From: Alnus glutinosa
Lineage: Eukaryota; Streptophyta; Magnoliopsida; Fagales; Betulaceae
NCBI RefSeq assembly: GCF_958979055.1
Contig: NC_084888.1
Span: forward strand, 37,591,804-37,655,803
Reading direction: 5' to 3'
Length of the DNA: 64,000 bases
This document shows, piece by piece, positions 15,001 to 27,491 of the stretch. The position numbers and the translations under genes were made by a program. The notes beneath the pieces are model-generated. The model searched no databases and was not told the origin of the DNA. It worked only from the letters and a program-made list of their open reading frames with translations. Position 1 is the stretch's first letter; each line of letters begins with the position of its first letter.

Positions 15001-16842
15001 CGCATAGCTATTTTAATTAAATATTTATCGTGTTAAGTTTTATTTAACCTATAAATTGACTAATCCAAATCAACCTCAACCTATAATTTGATTTGTTTTT
15101 GTTAGAGTGTAAGATAAGGATAGAAATCCTTATCATAAAAGAGGATAAGATAATTAAATTCAAATCCAATAAAATCCTTTCATTTAGGTAATTAAATCCT
15201 CATCAAATCCCTAATTAAATTTAGAATAATCTAATCCTCATTTAATTATTAGGAGTGGGTTAAATGGAAGTAGCTTATAGTAGTTGATCAAAGAAGACAG
15301 GTAGACTTGGAGGTCGATCTGCAGTAGTCTCCAATGAATTTTATCATGGTATATACCGTCGGGTACTACTGCTAATTAAAGCACTGAATGGCATGCATGT
15401 ACGTAGGAACCCAAATCGCTAATGGCGGCCTGGCCTCCAAATAGACCGTATTGATCAGGCATGGATGATTGGATCAATTTCAAGCACACGTTCGATCGAC
15501 CGCGGATCCGGCCGATCCATCTGATGTTTGTGGACAAGTCCAATTAATGCCAACACATGGTCATAGCTGGGCTCATAGTAAATGAAAAGGGAATCTTCTC
15601 TTCTATCGATCTCTTCAATTCCCAGTACCTAGTGGATATAGTTCAATAAATGTCGATCTTCCAAATTTTATTACTCCAATCTCAACGTAAACAAACCCTA
15701 AATGCACCAGGAGTCCATGCATTGACGAGAAGGGGTTAAGAAAAGTCTCAACTCGATCTCTAATTAAAATAATTAAGCCCAATTTAATTTTATGAGGATT
15801 TATTGTACATTTGTTGTTTTGATAAAATTATTCATAGTTTCTTGAAGCTCGATCTCTTCCTGGATGAAATTTATGGATAATATGCATATATGCATTCTCG
15901 AGACCCAACAGCCTAGTTGAACTCTCTATCTCTCCTTTCACCACTCAAGAGATTTGACAAAACAAGCATATATTGCCTAACCAACTACCACTTACTTAAT
16001 TTAAAACTATTTATGCAAATACGTACAATCAATGAATATATATCTATATTTTTACGGATTTATATTACGTGAATAATTTTGTAAGCACGAATTTATTTTT
16101 ATTAATCATTCACACATATAAATAAGAAAATTACAAAAATATAAAATAGGAGCTGAACTCCTAGTTACTTATGTCGTAAAATAAACTCTTAATATAAATA
16201 AAGTATTTGGAGAATTACAATTTTTTTGTAGTGAGATAACTCCAACTTTAACTTAATTGGAGATAACTTATGCTCCATATATAGTTCTACAAATAATTAA
16301 AAAACTCTGACTTAGATACGTAACTATAACTATAACTATATATCTTTATTTAATTAAACTATGATTATTCTAAAATAAACTAATAAAAGTTATCTCAACA
16401 TCTTCAACATGTTGTGCAATTTTACTTTCATAACAAATTAACACAACTTTAAACAAAGATATATAAACTCATTTTAAAAAGGAATTAACTAATTAACTGA
16501 GATATATATGAAAAACCAAAGAAATATATTAGGAGGAGGATCTGGCTCTGGTTGTTTTTTATGATCAGCTATATTTGATAAACAAAGGCGCACTTCGTTT
16601 TTGCGTTTTACAAGATCAGATGATCACGCTTATTATTTAACGACAATGGTGGCCACACAAACGTTCGTAGAAAACTTGGAAACATGAATATCAAGGAGAT
16701 CGATATCAGATATCGTTTCACACGATCATGAGAAATGACGTTGGACACAACGAACCGTGGGTGGCATGTTTGGTAGCCCACAAGATACCCCCACCCCACC
16801 CCCCCAAAAAAAAAAAAAAAATCAACATCGTAGATAAAGTCA

Positions 16843-17427
16843 CTAAGCAGTACCTTGGCCTGATCCATGACCTACAATGGACAAGAATGCATTCTTCATG
16901 TTCCCCATTGGGTAGCAGCCTCGGAACCGATTCGAATTAGCTTTACGCCTTGCACCAAACGACAACGTTGAAGTGGGCGACGATCTTTGATATTTTGGTT
17001 TCATGAAAGATGGCGGCGATGAATATGTCGACGACGACCATGATGATAACGATGAAGATGACACAGAAGACAGCGACGACGATGGCGACACAAGAGCCTT
17101 CCTCGGAGACAGCTTGGGGAAAATGGTGTGCAAGAGGTTTCGCTTTGAGCTCTTTTTCATGGAGTCGGACATGGAGTACTTAGAATAATAGGAAGGAGGG
17201 GGCGTGAGGGGAGGAAGAGAGGTTTCAGAAAAGGTGTGCTTAGGTGTGCCCGGCTGTGACTCCCACATGAACGGAACGGCGCCGGATGCGCCTCCATAGT
17301 AAAGCACCCGGAAAGAAGAGTTGGCCACGGAGGTCTCCTTGGACAGAAGCCTTGTGAAGAACTTCCCATCCTCCTTGATTTGAAACGACTGCTTAGCAAA
17401 GTTATGGCTATTGTCAGTACTGTGCAT
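16843..17427 (-). CDS. Small Ser-rich plant protein with PFMWESQPGTPK motif (DUF688-type)
   Basis: A single open frame of 194 codons on the minus strand runs from an ATG at 17427 to a TAG at 16843-16845. Function is unknown. The central motif GAVPFMWESQPGTPKH is the hallmark of a plant-specific family usually labelled DUF688 or uncharacterised. Other features are a basic stretch (MKKSSKRN), a long Ser-rich low-complexity tract (SSSLSSVSSSSLSSWSSS) and a C-terminus ending in LSIVGHGSGQGTA. There is no signal peptide or membrane segment. Length and end fit family members as I remember them. The downstream A15-type homopolymer and a C-rich stretch (16790-16820) lie outside the frame. Confidence 0.8.
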   Translation of the reverse strand: MHSTDNSHNFAKQSFQIKEDGKFFTRLLSKETSVANSSFRVLYYGGASGAVPFMWESQPGTPKHTFSETSLPPLTPPPSYYSKYSMSDSMKKSSKRNLLHTIFPKLSPRKALVSPSSSLSSVSSSSLSSWSSSTYSSPPSFMKPKYQRSSPTSTLSFGARRKANSNRFRGCYPMGNMKNAFLSIVGHGSGQGTA

Positions 17428-19713
17428 TTTGGATTCTGGGGTTTCTGTTCTTGCAGATCTGAAAGGTTCAAGATCCGAAAATGAAGCTCATGTTAGAGAA
17501 GAGGGAATTAATATTAATTTCCGGTGAGTCCGTAGGTCTTCGGTAGTAGTTGTCTGAGTACTATTTTGTGGAAGGCTCATAAAAATACAAGAATGAAGCA
17601 TGCGCATTAACTATTAAAGATTTGGCCGGGGGGCATCAACTAATTAGACTTACAATTAATGAAGTAGGACTTCCTCATTTAAAAGAATTGGGTAGCCGTG
17701 TCTTCGAAGGATCCAGATTCCGGTGTGCAATTTGTTGTTCGAATTAATAGTATTTTATACGGTTAATATGAGAGAGTTTATATGAAATACTGTTCTTGAC
17801 CAACAGCTATCCGAAACTAAATCTCATAGGACTTTAATTTCTTATATTTGATGTTCAAATTGCTAAAGATTGATGTTTATGAATTATAATCATTTCAAAT
17901 TATTTTTTTAAATTCAGACAGGTGATGAAACCATTTATGAGACTCATATTACCAAATAAAAATTGAGCTGCTTAACCATTTATTCGGTCAAGTAAATTTC
18001 ATAAGTGATATCTCACCATCATCTATCTAAAATTTTTCAAATTCAAACAAATAATTTGAAAACATATTGATCCATGTTAATTAATCCAGCATTTAAATTG
18101 AAAAAAGTTAATGAACTACATATACTAAAAAAATTTAATACGGTAGCTGCATGTAGTTAATAAGTTTTGGAGGAATCTGGGTACTGACTGATGAGAAGAT
18201 TGACGTGGACTATTTTGGATCGTCAATGATAACTGCGACGACAAAAAACAGTTGAGCAGTGAGGGAATTTGGTTATGGATGAGCAATTGCATAATAAATG
18301 AGGACCTGTCCTGGTGCATGACTCCTTGAAAAGCATGTTAGCAGTATTAATGGTGGTGTTCTAGGGAAGGTAGACAATGGTGGCCGAATAATCGCGTTTT
18401 ATTGCGTAATTGGGAGCCATTATTGCGTTTTGTAGCAGCTTTTTAAGATAATCCAGTACTGCGTAATTGTTTGTGCTAACCGTTCATGCTCATAAAAACC
18501 CTAGCAATAAATACAAACCAATCTTTGACACCAACTTTAATTGAGGGCCACTAATAACCGGTGGATCATCAATATAGCAGCATTTTAAATGAAATCAATT
18601 AGTGTCTTTTCATGACATTCAAGATTGTATATCGTAAGACATGTTTTAAGAACCATTCACGTGAGTAAAGTAATATTATTGCACCTCAATAATTTGTTAT
18701 GATTTTAAGTGTTTCACGTGGTTTAAGTATAATCTTAACCATGTATATATAAGTTCTTGAACACCTTCTTACGATCCCCTTACAAGCGGGCCATTTTTAA
18801 TAATAAATTTTATTTAAAGCTTATATCATTTGATATTAGAGTCACTATCACATATGTTGAGTATGCAATCATACGCAGCTCGATCGTAAAGTATGATCAG
18901 GTATTCAAATGGGTTGAATGCGGACGTTTGTTGTCTAATCGATCATACATAAAACAACTTATAAGCTGAATTAAAGTGTGTCCGGCATGAGACTGATGAA
19001 TCCCGGCCGACACAATCAAATTGAGACAAAACTGCACAACCACCCTACCGGCCAGTTCCTTTATCCTAAATACTAAGGTATCGCAGGGTAATTAATGTCC
19101 CCCGGGCCACGGCTCGATCTATAAGACTATAAGAGCATGAGTCACGTTGCCAGTACTGTTCAACAACGTAGAGTTAACGCATGAACTTTTCTCTTCGATC
19201 TTTACAGGACGGCATGCAATAATTCTCACTGTTCACACGCACCCTACTTAATTAATTAGATTATAAAACTGAGGCATTTATTAAACAATTACATACTGGG
19301 AGAGTTTTGATTATCAAGTCAAATGCGAACATTTGAGTTTGAGTGAGGAGAAATCCTGTGACCGTGTCACACTGCGGATTCTGCGGCAGCAGAGACCACA
19401 AAAGCATGTGCCGATCGATCGACGTACTCCTAGAATCAAGAGCTTAATTTCTCTCATTTTTGGCTTCTCGATCTTCCTCCACTACAAGTGGGAAACAAAG
19501 GTTGGCCGAGGTCGAGTAGACAAATCTTGTTTAATATCCGGAAGTTTGACTCACCAATGTTGTCGTAGAAAGGAGCGCCATTTTTTGGCTCAAACAAGTA
19601 TATATATTGTGCTACCAAGGGAAGTGTACGTAAAGACGTTTCAAGTTATATATTCAATAATATAAAGAATATATAATGCTACACATACAAGATTTGGCTT
19701 AAGTGTTGTTAAA

Positions 19714-19716
<3 letters not shown>

Positions 19717-19762
<46 letters not shown>
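19717..19762. repeat. AT microsatellite
   Basis: About 23 uninterrupted AT units between unique flanks. It is a likely length-variable locus. Confidence 0.92.
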
Positions 19763-19767
<5 letters not shown>

Positions 19768-20481
19768 GGGTTTGTGTGGCAAAATTTTTGAAAGGGCTTT
19801 TCATTTCTTAAATGTGAAATTTTTTTATCAACTACGACCGGTTAACTAAACAGATTTTCAGATGTCGCCCATACTACTAACTCATTTTTCAAAACAAATT
19901 ACAAAACTCTTTTCAAAACTTAAAATATTTCTTAAAAAATAAAACATAAATTTTTTTAAAAAAACAACTAAGTATTGTTAAGAAAAATAAAAATTGGTCA
20001 TGCCACCACCACAGTGGCAGGAGCCACGGCACCTCCAGCGTGGCAGCAACACTTTTTTGTTAATTTTTTTCTTTTATTTTATTAAAATATTTCTCTTTTT
20101 TAATATTTTTTTTTTTGTTTACAAAACATTCCTCCTAAATTTACCAAATTAATTTTCAAATTTTCTTAAAAGTAGCCCTCATCACCAAATCAATTTTCAA
20201 CTTTTATCTTTTTCAAAACTTAAACCCCAAAATACTACTCGAAAAATTTACCAAATGGACCCTTTATTTATCTTTTTTTTTTGCATGTTGTAGTGGAAAA
20301 ATGACAAATGACGGTTCCAGATAGCATCCATATTTTGCCCAAATTGCGGCAAAATTGGGGAAAAAACAGGGGGAGGATTTTTCCGACAGCTTCCTCATAC
20401 TCATAGTGCTGGTCTTACATAATAATATTTTATGGTTTTTGATTGTTGATTCACAAAATAATGAAAATTTTATAAACTAAT

Positions 20482-21241
20482 GCTCCGTTTGTTTCGATGT
20501 AAAATAGTTTCCGTCGTAAAATAATTTTAGGGAAGTCAATTTTTAGGAAAATATTTTTCCCCGAAATCATTTTTTTGGTATTTGACGCGTACGGAAAATC
20601 ACAAATATTTTTTATATTTTCATTCAATCATATTAACCTATAAAAATCAATTTTTATTCCGGTCCTATAAATATTAATATAAAATAGACGAGATTCCGTC
20701 ATTAACCGACAAGATTCCGGTTATTATAGCTAGAATCCGAGATAAATGCCGAAAATCGAACAGATTCGTCGAAATCTAGGTTGGTCGGATTTCGGGTAAA
20801 GCGGCGAAATTCTGAAAATGGACTAAATCCTACCAAAACTGCCAGAATCTGGCATAGAACGGCCGAAATCCCTAGCCGTTCTAGCCAGATTCCGGACAAA
20901 TGGTCGAAATACTACCAATTTGGTTGCATGAATCTGGGCTGACCGAATTCTGGTGACAGTGACTGGGCATTGTCGAATTCTGGCACTGGCTAGATTTCAG
21001 TGGTGGTCGACTGGTTGAACGTGAAGGTCGACTGCGTTTTTAAAAGATGGTCGAATGCGTCTACTGTCTTTGAAAAATGATTTACGTTTTTTAAAAGTGT
21101 AAATCATTTTCTGAAATTTACTAAACAATTTTGGTCAAATAGAAATTATTTTTCGGTTGAATATTATTTTTGTCCCTACCAAACACAGAAAAAAGCCAAA
21201 ATTCTTTTTTAAAAATCATTTTACGTCAAAACAAACGGAGC
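20482..21241. mobile_element. Non-autonomous Mutator-like element with degenerate internal repeats
   Basis: The termini are inverted: GCTCCGTTTGTTTCGATGTA at the left and the complement of TACGTCAAAACAAACGGAGC at the right, matching with two differences. Near-identical flanks, ATAAACTAAT on the left and ATAAAGCTAAT on the right, look like a 9-11-bp target duplication, typical of Mutator-like elements. The roughly 760-bp interior has no transposase. About 20690-21010 instead holds a degenerate series of short motifs around AGATTCCGG / CCGAAATC. Confidence 0.65.
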
Positions 21242-21897
21242 ATAAAGCTAATGTTAAAATTAACCTAATTAATATCTTCCGTCAAACAATATCATCTAAT
21301 CTCCTAAACATAATCTTCTCCGTGCAATATACAAGTGAGGTAGTAGAGATATGTTATTTGCACACATTTTATATATAAATTGAAACACACAATATCTTTT
21401 AACTGTGTTTTATTTTATTTCTTTTAAAAATTAAAAAATAATATGTACAAATAACATATAAAAAGTGAGGTAGTAATATTCACCTGGCATAACGCATCTA
21501 AAATACATAGAATATCTAGCCTTTTAAAGTACAAGTGTCAGAGTAGCATCCTATGCAATGGGGTTGTCTGCCCGGTTCGCCCAACAGGCCAATAGTCTAG
21601 ACTTCACAGTTCACATGATTACATATATGTTAGTCAATTCAATTAAACAACAAAAACCTCACTTATTATCTTTAAAAAAAAAATTAAAAAAAAAAAAAAA
21701 AAAAACTCACTTATTAATATTTTATGATTGTGTTATTAGGGTGCCAAAACTTTTATCACAAGTTGTTATTTACAAACGTACACGACAATTCACATTAAGT
21801 ATTATATCAACTACTAAAAAAATAAATTTATTAGTTGTCAAAATTATTGTTTAATTTGTTCACCCAAATTTTCTAATGTGGGCCGTAATAAAAGTTT

Positions 21898-22365
21898 GGG
21901 AGAACTTCATTTAATTGTACCGAGTTTTTACCATTTTTTAAAAAAGGTACCTAAACTTCAAAACGTCTCAATTTAGGATATCTATTTTTCAGAAAATCTC
22001 AATTAAGGGTCACCCGTTAGGATTTTCCATTAAATCCTATCAAAATTTCCAAAATGTCTCTCATTCTTTTAGGGGAGGAAAAAAAATGACTATGATTTAA
22101 ATGTTAGTTAAAATTTAACGAAATTTGCAAAATACTCATGCTTTAATCTTTGAAAAGATTTATATTTTTTTAAAAAAAAAAAAAATAAACACGGGGTAAT
22201 TTAGAAATTTTGATAGAATTTAACGAAAAATCCTAACAGAGAAGCTCTAATTGATACTTCCCGAAAAATGAATACTTTAAATTAAAACGTTTTAAAATTC
22301 AAGTACATTCTTTTAAATTCTTTTAAAAATGACAAAAATTTCATACCCTTAAATGAAGTTCTCCC
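21898..22365. mobile_element. MITE with long terminal inverted repeats
   Basis: The left terminus GGGAGAACTTCATTTAA is mirrored by TTAAATGAAGTTCTCCC at the right. Inversion extends well inward (ATCCTATCAAAATTTCCAAA-like blocks pair with TTTAGAAATTTTGATAGAAT). The copy is about 468 bp, has no open frame, and is flanked by A-rich sequence that hides any target duplication. Confidence 0.65.
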
Positions 22366-23437
22366 AAAAAAAAAAAAAAAAAAAAAATTTGTATTACCTT
22401 TAGTTTTTTTTCATGGTCCATAAATTAAACTTTTTCTTTTAGTGGTCCCATAGAGGAAAGCAAGAATTAATGCAATCATGGCTAGATATGATAAAGGGAT
22501 GCATACATTGTCATCATGGTCACTTTAATTTTGGTCTAATTAATGTAGCTCTTTCAGTAAAGTTTAATTGTAGTTAAAGTGTGTCAGTCTTTTTTTCTTT
22601 TTGCTTTCCTTACTAGCATTTGTAATAAATATTATTAATTTCTCCTTTGCCAACCACGATAATTCCAATTCTAGCCCACAAGAAGAAAATTCCATTTGAA
22701 TTAATATTTGGTTTTAAATTGTTCGTTACACATCATTTTTTATTTTTTATTTTTAATTTTTTTGCTACTTCATTTGCATTTTTTTTAATAGTTGTTATTA
22801 ATCTTTATCCAAAATTAACTTGATATTTGACATTAATATTCTCAATATTTTATTGTCCTCTTAAGTAATCCATGGATTAGTGTTTTGATAATTCAAACTC
22901 ATAGATCTCTTAAAGATAGATGAAATTACATCAAATGGATAATCAAGCACAAAATTATGACTTCTCGAATAATAGATCTTAAAATTTGATAACTTTTTAA
23001 GGATGTTTCTATAATGAAAGAGATTTCTGCATTATTGAAACAATTTTTGTAGGCAAAGTGTGATCGCCACAATAAGTTCATGTAGTCTTTAATTACACAA
23101 CATTAATGACAACAATAAGTTCATGTAGTCTTTTATTATACTACAATTTTTGCTATAAATTTTTTATAAACTGATGTTACAATCTATAATTGGTAAAATG
23201 ATTATGTAAAAAATTTGATTTGTCAATTTAATTAATTAGTATGTAACTTTTTAATTTGTAAAAAAATTATAATAAAAGCTATAATACCTCAAAAAATTTC
23301 CTAAGGTTAAGATTCTTTAGATTCTTAGGTTATTATATTATGTAAATTTTTAAAATCGTAAATACAGATTTGACAAAATTTTAATTGTATAATTCAAAAA
23401 TAACAATCACAATTTTAAAAAAACTATATAATAAAAC

Positions 23438-23577
23438 GAGTAATGCTACTCTTCGAACATATTTTACAATAATTAATGTTATGTGTTTTTAGTTAATTTT
23501 TTTTTTTAAAATAACTGATTAAAAATTATTGAAAACACATATATAAAATAAAATGATCGTAAAGAGTAACGTTACTC
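23438..23577. mobile_element. Short MITE, GAGTAAYGYTACTCTT termini
   Basis: The left end GAGTAATGCTACTCTTCG and the right end AAAGAGTAACGTTACTC are inverted copies. The terminal 14 bases are themselves nearly palindromic. Length is about 140 bp. A related 71-bp copy is in the WEB gene intron (24798-24868). Confidence 0.6.
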
Positions 23578-24293
23578 TAATAAAATCCCTAGAAAATTTA
23601 AGTACTCGTTTGGGTGTGTGGTTTTATTGAAAAATATTTAAAATTGTGAATGTAAAAAAAAATTGTTTTTTGAAATTATGTTTGGATAGTTTAGAAAACT
23701 TGAGACAAAATTAAAAAATATTAAATAAAATTTAAATTTTAAAAAAATAATTATCACCCAAATGCCCTAAATTTTGATGGACCATCCACCATCGTCTCCG
23801 ATTTCATAAAGCATGTGGATAGGAAGGTTGCCTTTCCAAAAAAATTACCCGGCGAAAAAGTCTATCATAACCGCAACCACCCAGCGCGCTTTTCTGGTAC
23901 CGCAATTCACGCTCAAATTAACACACAAGCCGTCCTCAAGCTCACCTAGACTCAGCACAGTGTCAAGCTTTCATTGGACTAAACCCAAAATTCATTTGTC
24001 TTTGACGTCGCCTTAACCAATAAAACTAATCCACGTCATGCGTTTCCTTAATTATGAAACCACCCAATCCAACCTCAAAATCAGAAAAGAAGCGCGTGGA
24101 CCCGGTTCTCACTCGGCCACTCCAATCACTCTCTTTTTCCCCGACCGCCGAGTCGTGACTCGGTCCCAACACCATCATCTCACACAAACTCCGGAATACG
24201 CTTTTTCACCGATGGGTCCCCCCCAAAAGTCCAACCCTCGAGCCTTTAAAGAAGCCTTCGTTTTGGAACATCTCGTCAGCTTTGTTTTCCGCA

Positions 24294-27200
24294 ATGGCCG
24301 AAGCCTTAGACTCCGTCACCGATCAGGCGGTTCCGGGCACGCCCGGTATAAAGGAAATAAGGTCCGACACAGGCCCGGAAATGTACTCGGGTCATGGAGC
24401 GGGTGGAGCCCCTGGTGCGTGCATAAGGAGGTTTGGTTCGCGAGCAGTGATCGATACCTCTCCGCCTTTCGGGTCGGTAAAGGAGGCCGTGACCCGGTTT
24501 GGTGGGAGCGGGCCTTGGTTGCCGCTTTACAAGCTCGGAGAAACCTATGTAAGCAGTTCTTTCATCTTCGTTGGTTTAGGAATTTTTACGTTTGTTTTGT
24601 GGTTATACTGTTACAAAAAATTGTTCGATTTGTACATTTTGTCTCATTTTAGTTGACATATTGATGAATCTGACCCCATAGTGACCCGCTTTGACTCTTG
24701 CCTTGGTACGTTTTCTTTGTTTTGTTTTTGGGTCGTTGATTCATGCCTAGGTTGATCTTTACGCACTTATTCTGAATATTATAATGAAAAAAAATAAATA
24801 ATGCTACTCTTTTCGTTCATTTCATTAATACATTAAGAGTGTAATAAGTATAAAGAGTAACGTTACTCAAAAGAAAATATTTGCGACAAACTTGTTAGTG
24901 TTACTATGAAAACTGTTGATCTTTACGCACTTGTTCTGAATATCATAATGAAAAAAAAAATAATAATAATAATACTCTTTACATTCATTTCATCAGTCGA
25001 GTCTATAAATTGATATGCGTTCAAAATATACCTTGAGATGTTTGATAGATGTGAGAATTACTTTGATTTTGAACAAAAGTCCGTTTAACAATTCGGTTTA
25101 AAGGAAATTAATTCAACCCAATGTGAAGGAGAACTTTGTTCTCATGAGAGAATGACAAACTTTAGCTAGGATGTCTTCCACTACAAACTTTTAGATCCAA
25201 ATGACAGTGCGTTAAGATTTTAAAGTTTTCACTTCGTCTATTCGTTTTGATTGTCGGAGGAAGCTTTGTAATTTGTTCCGATATACATTTTTCCAGTTCA
25301 AATTTATGTCTATGAAGTTTACTATTTTGTCATGATTATTTCTCAAACTATTTAAATGGAAAAGCAATTTCCTCACTGCAAATTATACTAAAACTTCAAA
25401 TTTGTTTTTGTTTTTTTTTCTCTTTTCTCTTTTCCACGACTGTTATGCTTTATTTGCCACATTATACTCATTCATAGGTATCGTCCCAATTGCTTTTTCG
25501 TATTGTTTTTGAAATTTTATGCAATTCATGTTTGCGTCTTGAGTTCGGGTCGTGTGGAGACATGGGTTTAAAATTATATAGATCAACTATAATTTGACAC
25601 ATTTAATTAAATAGACCAAACCTTTCAACCCTAACCTGCTAATTTCGGTTTGGGTCTGTATCTAGTTTGCAGGTCATGTAAAAAATTATTAGTTCTAAAT
25701 ATCGCATATTGGGTTCAGGTTATATTAAGACATGCGTATAAGACTATATAACTATATTACAATGTTAACTAAAACTAAAAGGTTAGACAGAAAGGTTTTC
25801 CAGGAGAAAGCTTTTCGCACCGGGGATTCAATTATCCCATGCTTAAATTCTGATGGTATATCATTTGCGGAATGCATTTGAAATCCAACTCCCCCCCCCC
25901 CCCCCCCCCTTCACCATTTATTTACCCTGCCTCTTGTTAGTTCGCTTGTGATTTACAATAGGATTGTCATAAGCAGAATGGCATTGAGGAGTTTGACATA
26001 AAGAAAGTGGAGGAACAGGCAGCAGAGTTGGAAAAGGATCTGATTGTGAAAGAACTGGAAACACTGGATGTTCTTGAAGAACTTGGAACAACAAAAAGGA
26101 TCGTAGAAGAGTTAAAGCGGCAGCTACAGAAAGAAGCATTGAAATGCTTGACGGGCCACGACTTCCACTCAAGTGAGCAGATGTCAACTCCTGCTATTAA
26201 GGAAATGAACAAAGAAAATCATAGAAATATGTTCAACAACTACGAGCAAATGGTGGGATGTTCAAGCCCGTGCCCTACTTCGTCTCCTGATTTGATCTTG
26301 ATGGAGTTGAAGCAAGCAAAAGTTAACCTTGGCAAAACTATAGATGATCTTGGGGTGATTCAAAATTCTGTTGAATGTCTAAATAAGAAAATGATGAAAG
26401 AGAAAATTTTACTTGAGAAGACTCGTAAGAGGCTAACATCAAAGTTTGCAGGGGTGTCATCTCTAGAGGAGGAGCTTAAACAAATAAGAGTAATGCCACA
26501 AATAGCAGACGACAAAGAAGCTTATTGTGCATTTGAGAATCCTCCAAATATTTCCAGGGACATTAAATCCATGGCTGGGCAGCATAAGAGAATGGCTGAA
26601 GCTGCAAGATTTGAAGTTTCACAAACGGCGTCCATGAATGAGCAGACAAAGGCCAGCATGAAGACTGCTGAAATGAGGTGGGTTGCAGCCAAAAAGATGG
26701 AGGAAGCAGCTAAGGCAGCAGAAGCTGTTGCCCTTGCTGAAATCAAGGCTCTTTCAAGCAATGAGAGACCGCCGGAGTACATACTGCCAGAGCCGGAGAA
26801 AATAACTTTCTCTTTTGAAGAGCGATCTCCTTTAATCTCCAGAGGTCAAAAAGTTGAGGGGCTGTCCAAGAATAATGTAGTAGAAGCCAAGCTCCAAACT
26901 GATGAAAGTAATATCTCTAAACTGGCCATTTTGAAGAAGTTGAAGGAAGCAACAACAGAAGTTAAACACAGTAAACAAGCCTTGGAGGAGGCTTTGAACA
27001 GAGTAGAAAATGCAAATCAAAAGCAAATTGACGTGGAAGAGGCCTTCCGGAGATGGATTCCAGAGGAACAGAAGGGACAGGCTCTGTATAACACTATCAA
27101 GCACAATGATTTCCACCCATTAGATCACTATCAGGTTTCTCCACTAAATGATGTGAACGAGCCAGACATTGTAAATGATGATTCAAAACCTGTTTTAAGG

Positions 27201-27491
27201 TCAACGGTTTCAATGCGGGATATACTAAGCAGGAAGCAAGTTCTGCCCGAAGACTATATAGCAGGAATGCCAGGAGATGAAATGGAAGGCCACATTGAAG
27301 GACGAAAGGTGGCTTTGAGTCAAATGCTTCATGCACTGAGGGAGGACCTGACATTTTCTTCAAAACCTGAGAAAGATGGAAATAATCATAAGCAGTTCTT
27401 ATCACAGAGAAAGAAGTTTGGTCTCATCCATATATCCTTCCCTCTGACAAAGACAAGTAAGAAAAAAATGCAAGCTTTGAACGCAATGTGA
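24294..27491 (+). CDS. WEB-family coiled-coil protein (WEB1/PMI2-related, DUF827)
   Basis: The founding members WEB1 and PMI2 regulate the speed of chloroplast photorelocation under blue light; this subgroup's exact role is unknown. Two coding exons, 24294-24548 and 25977-27491, join in phase 0 to 589 residues. The acceptor could also be three bases earlier. The first exon encodes a disordered N-terminus with GSVKEAVTRFGG, a recognisable WEB-family start. The second is almost wholly helical: EEFDIKKVEEQAAELEKDL, then LGTTKRIVEELKRQLQKEA, a long charged coiled coil, and an Ala-rich KKMEEAAKAAEAVALAEIKAL. There is no membrane segment. The stop is TGA at 27489-27491. The intron holds a MITE fragment, a local duplication and a 19-base poly-C run. 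Confidence 0.88.
24751..24990. repeat. Direct duplication and short MITE inside WEB gene intron
   Basis: The block GTTGATCTTTACGCACTT, followed by TTCTGAATA and an A-rich ATAATGAAAAAAAA tail, occurs at about 24751-24795 and again at about 24911-24955, with the same downstream ACTCTTT / CATTCATTTCAT series. Between them, 24798-24868 is a reduced MITE with ATGCTACTCTTT and AAAGAGTAACGTTACTC ends. All of it is intronic. Confidence 0.65.
25515..25755. repeat. Dispersed repeat family, copy 1 (intronic)
   Basis: It contains TTCGGGTCGTGTGGAGACATG, CAACCCTAACCTGCTAATTT, GGTTTGGGTCTG and a TAAAAAATTATTAGTTCTAAAT block. The same order is seen in a much closer copy at about 55385-55735. Shorter or reversed relatives are at about 35090-35345 and 42035-42400. 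No coding potential or termini were identified, so the class is unknown. Confidence 0.5.
25891..25909. repeat. 19-base poly-C run
   Basis: An uninterrupted run of C lies about 65 bases upstream of the WEB exon 2 acceptor. It is a probable length-variable and sequencing-difficult site. Confidence 0.9.

Larger units (their letters stand above)
10137..16842. other. Long intergenic region with repeats, no supported gene
   Basis: Apart from the LBD promoter and the 3' flank of the DUF688-type gene, I see no conserved coding sequence. An 80-codon minus-strand frame at 12175-12417 and a 73-codon frame at 13303-13524 resemble nothing known. Repeats include the GA microsatellites, the second SINE copy, a MITE with a 34-bp palindrome near 14.3 kb and dispersed repeat fragments at about 14.6-15.0 kb. 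About 15.2-15.6 kb is less AT-rich but has no recognised product. Confidence 0.55.
17428..24293. other. Intergenic region dominated by small DNA transposons
   Basis: No conserved coding sequence was found. The region holds a long AT microsatellite (19717-19762), a Mutator-like element (20482-21241), a long-TIR MITE (21898-22365), a short MITE (23438-23577), and many A/T homopolymers. The final few hundred bases (about 23.8-24.29 kb) are less AT-rich and contain Ser/Pro-like open frames. They are best read as the promoter and 5' UTR of the WEB-family gene. Confidence 0.55.

Noticed and set aside
16205-16235. TTTTTTTGTAGTGAGATAAC as another CACTA end
   Set aside because: Only a short match, with no subterminal repeats or partner end.
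16728-16940. Plus-strand frame over the DUF688-type gene end
   Set aside because: Antisense shadow of the 16843-17427 gene and of a poly-C/poly-A tract.
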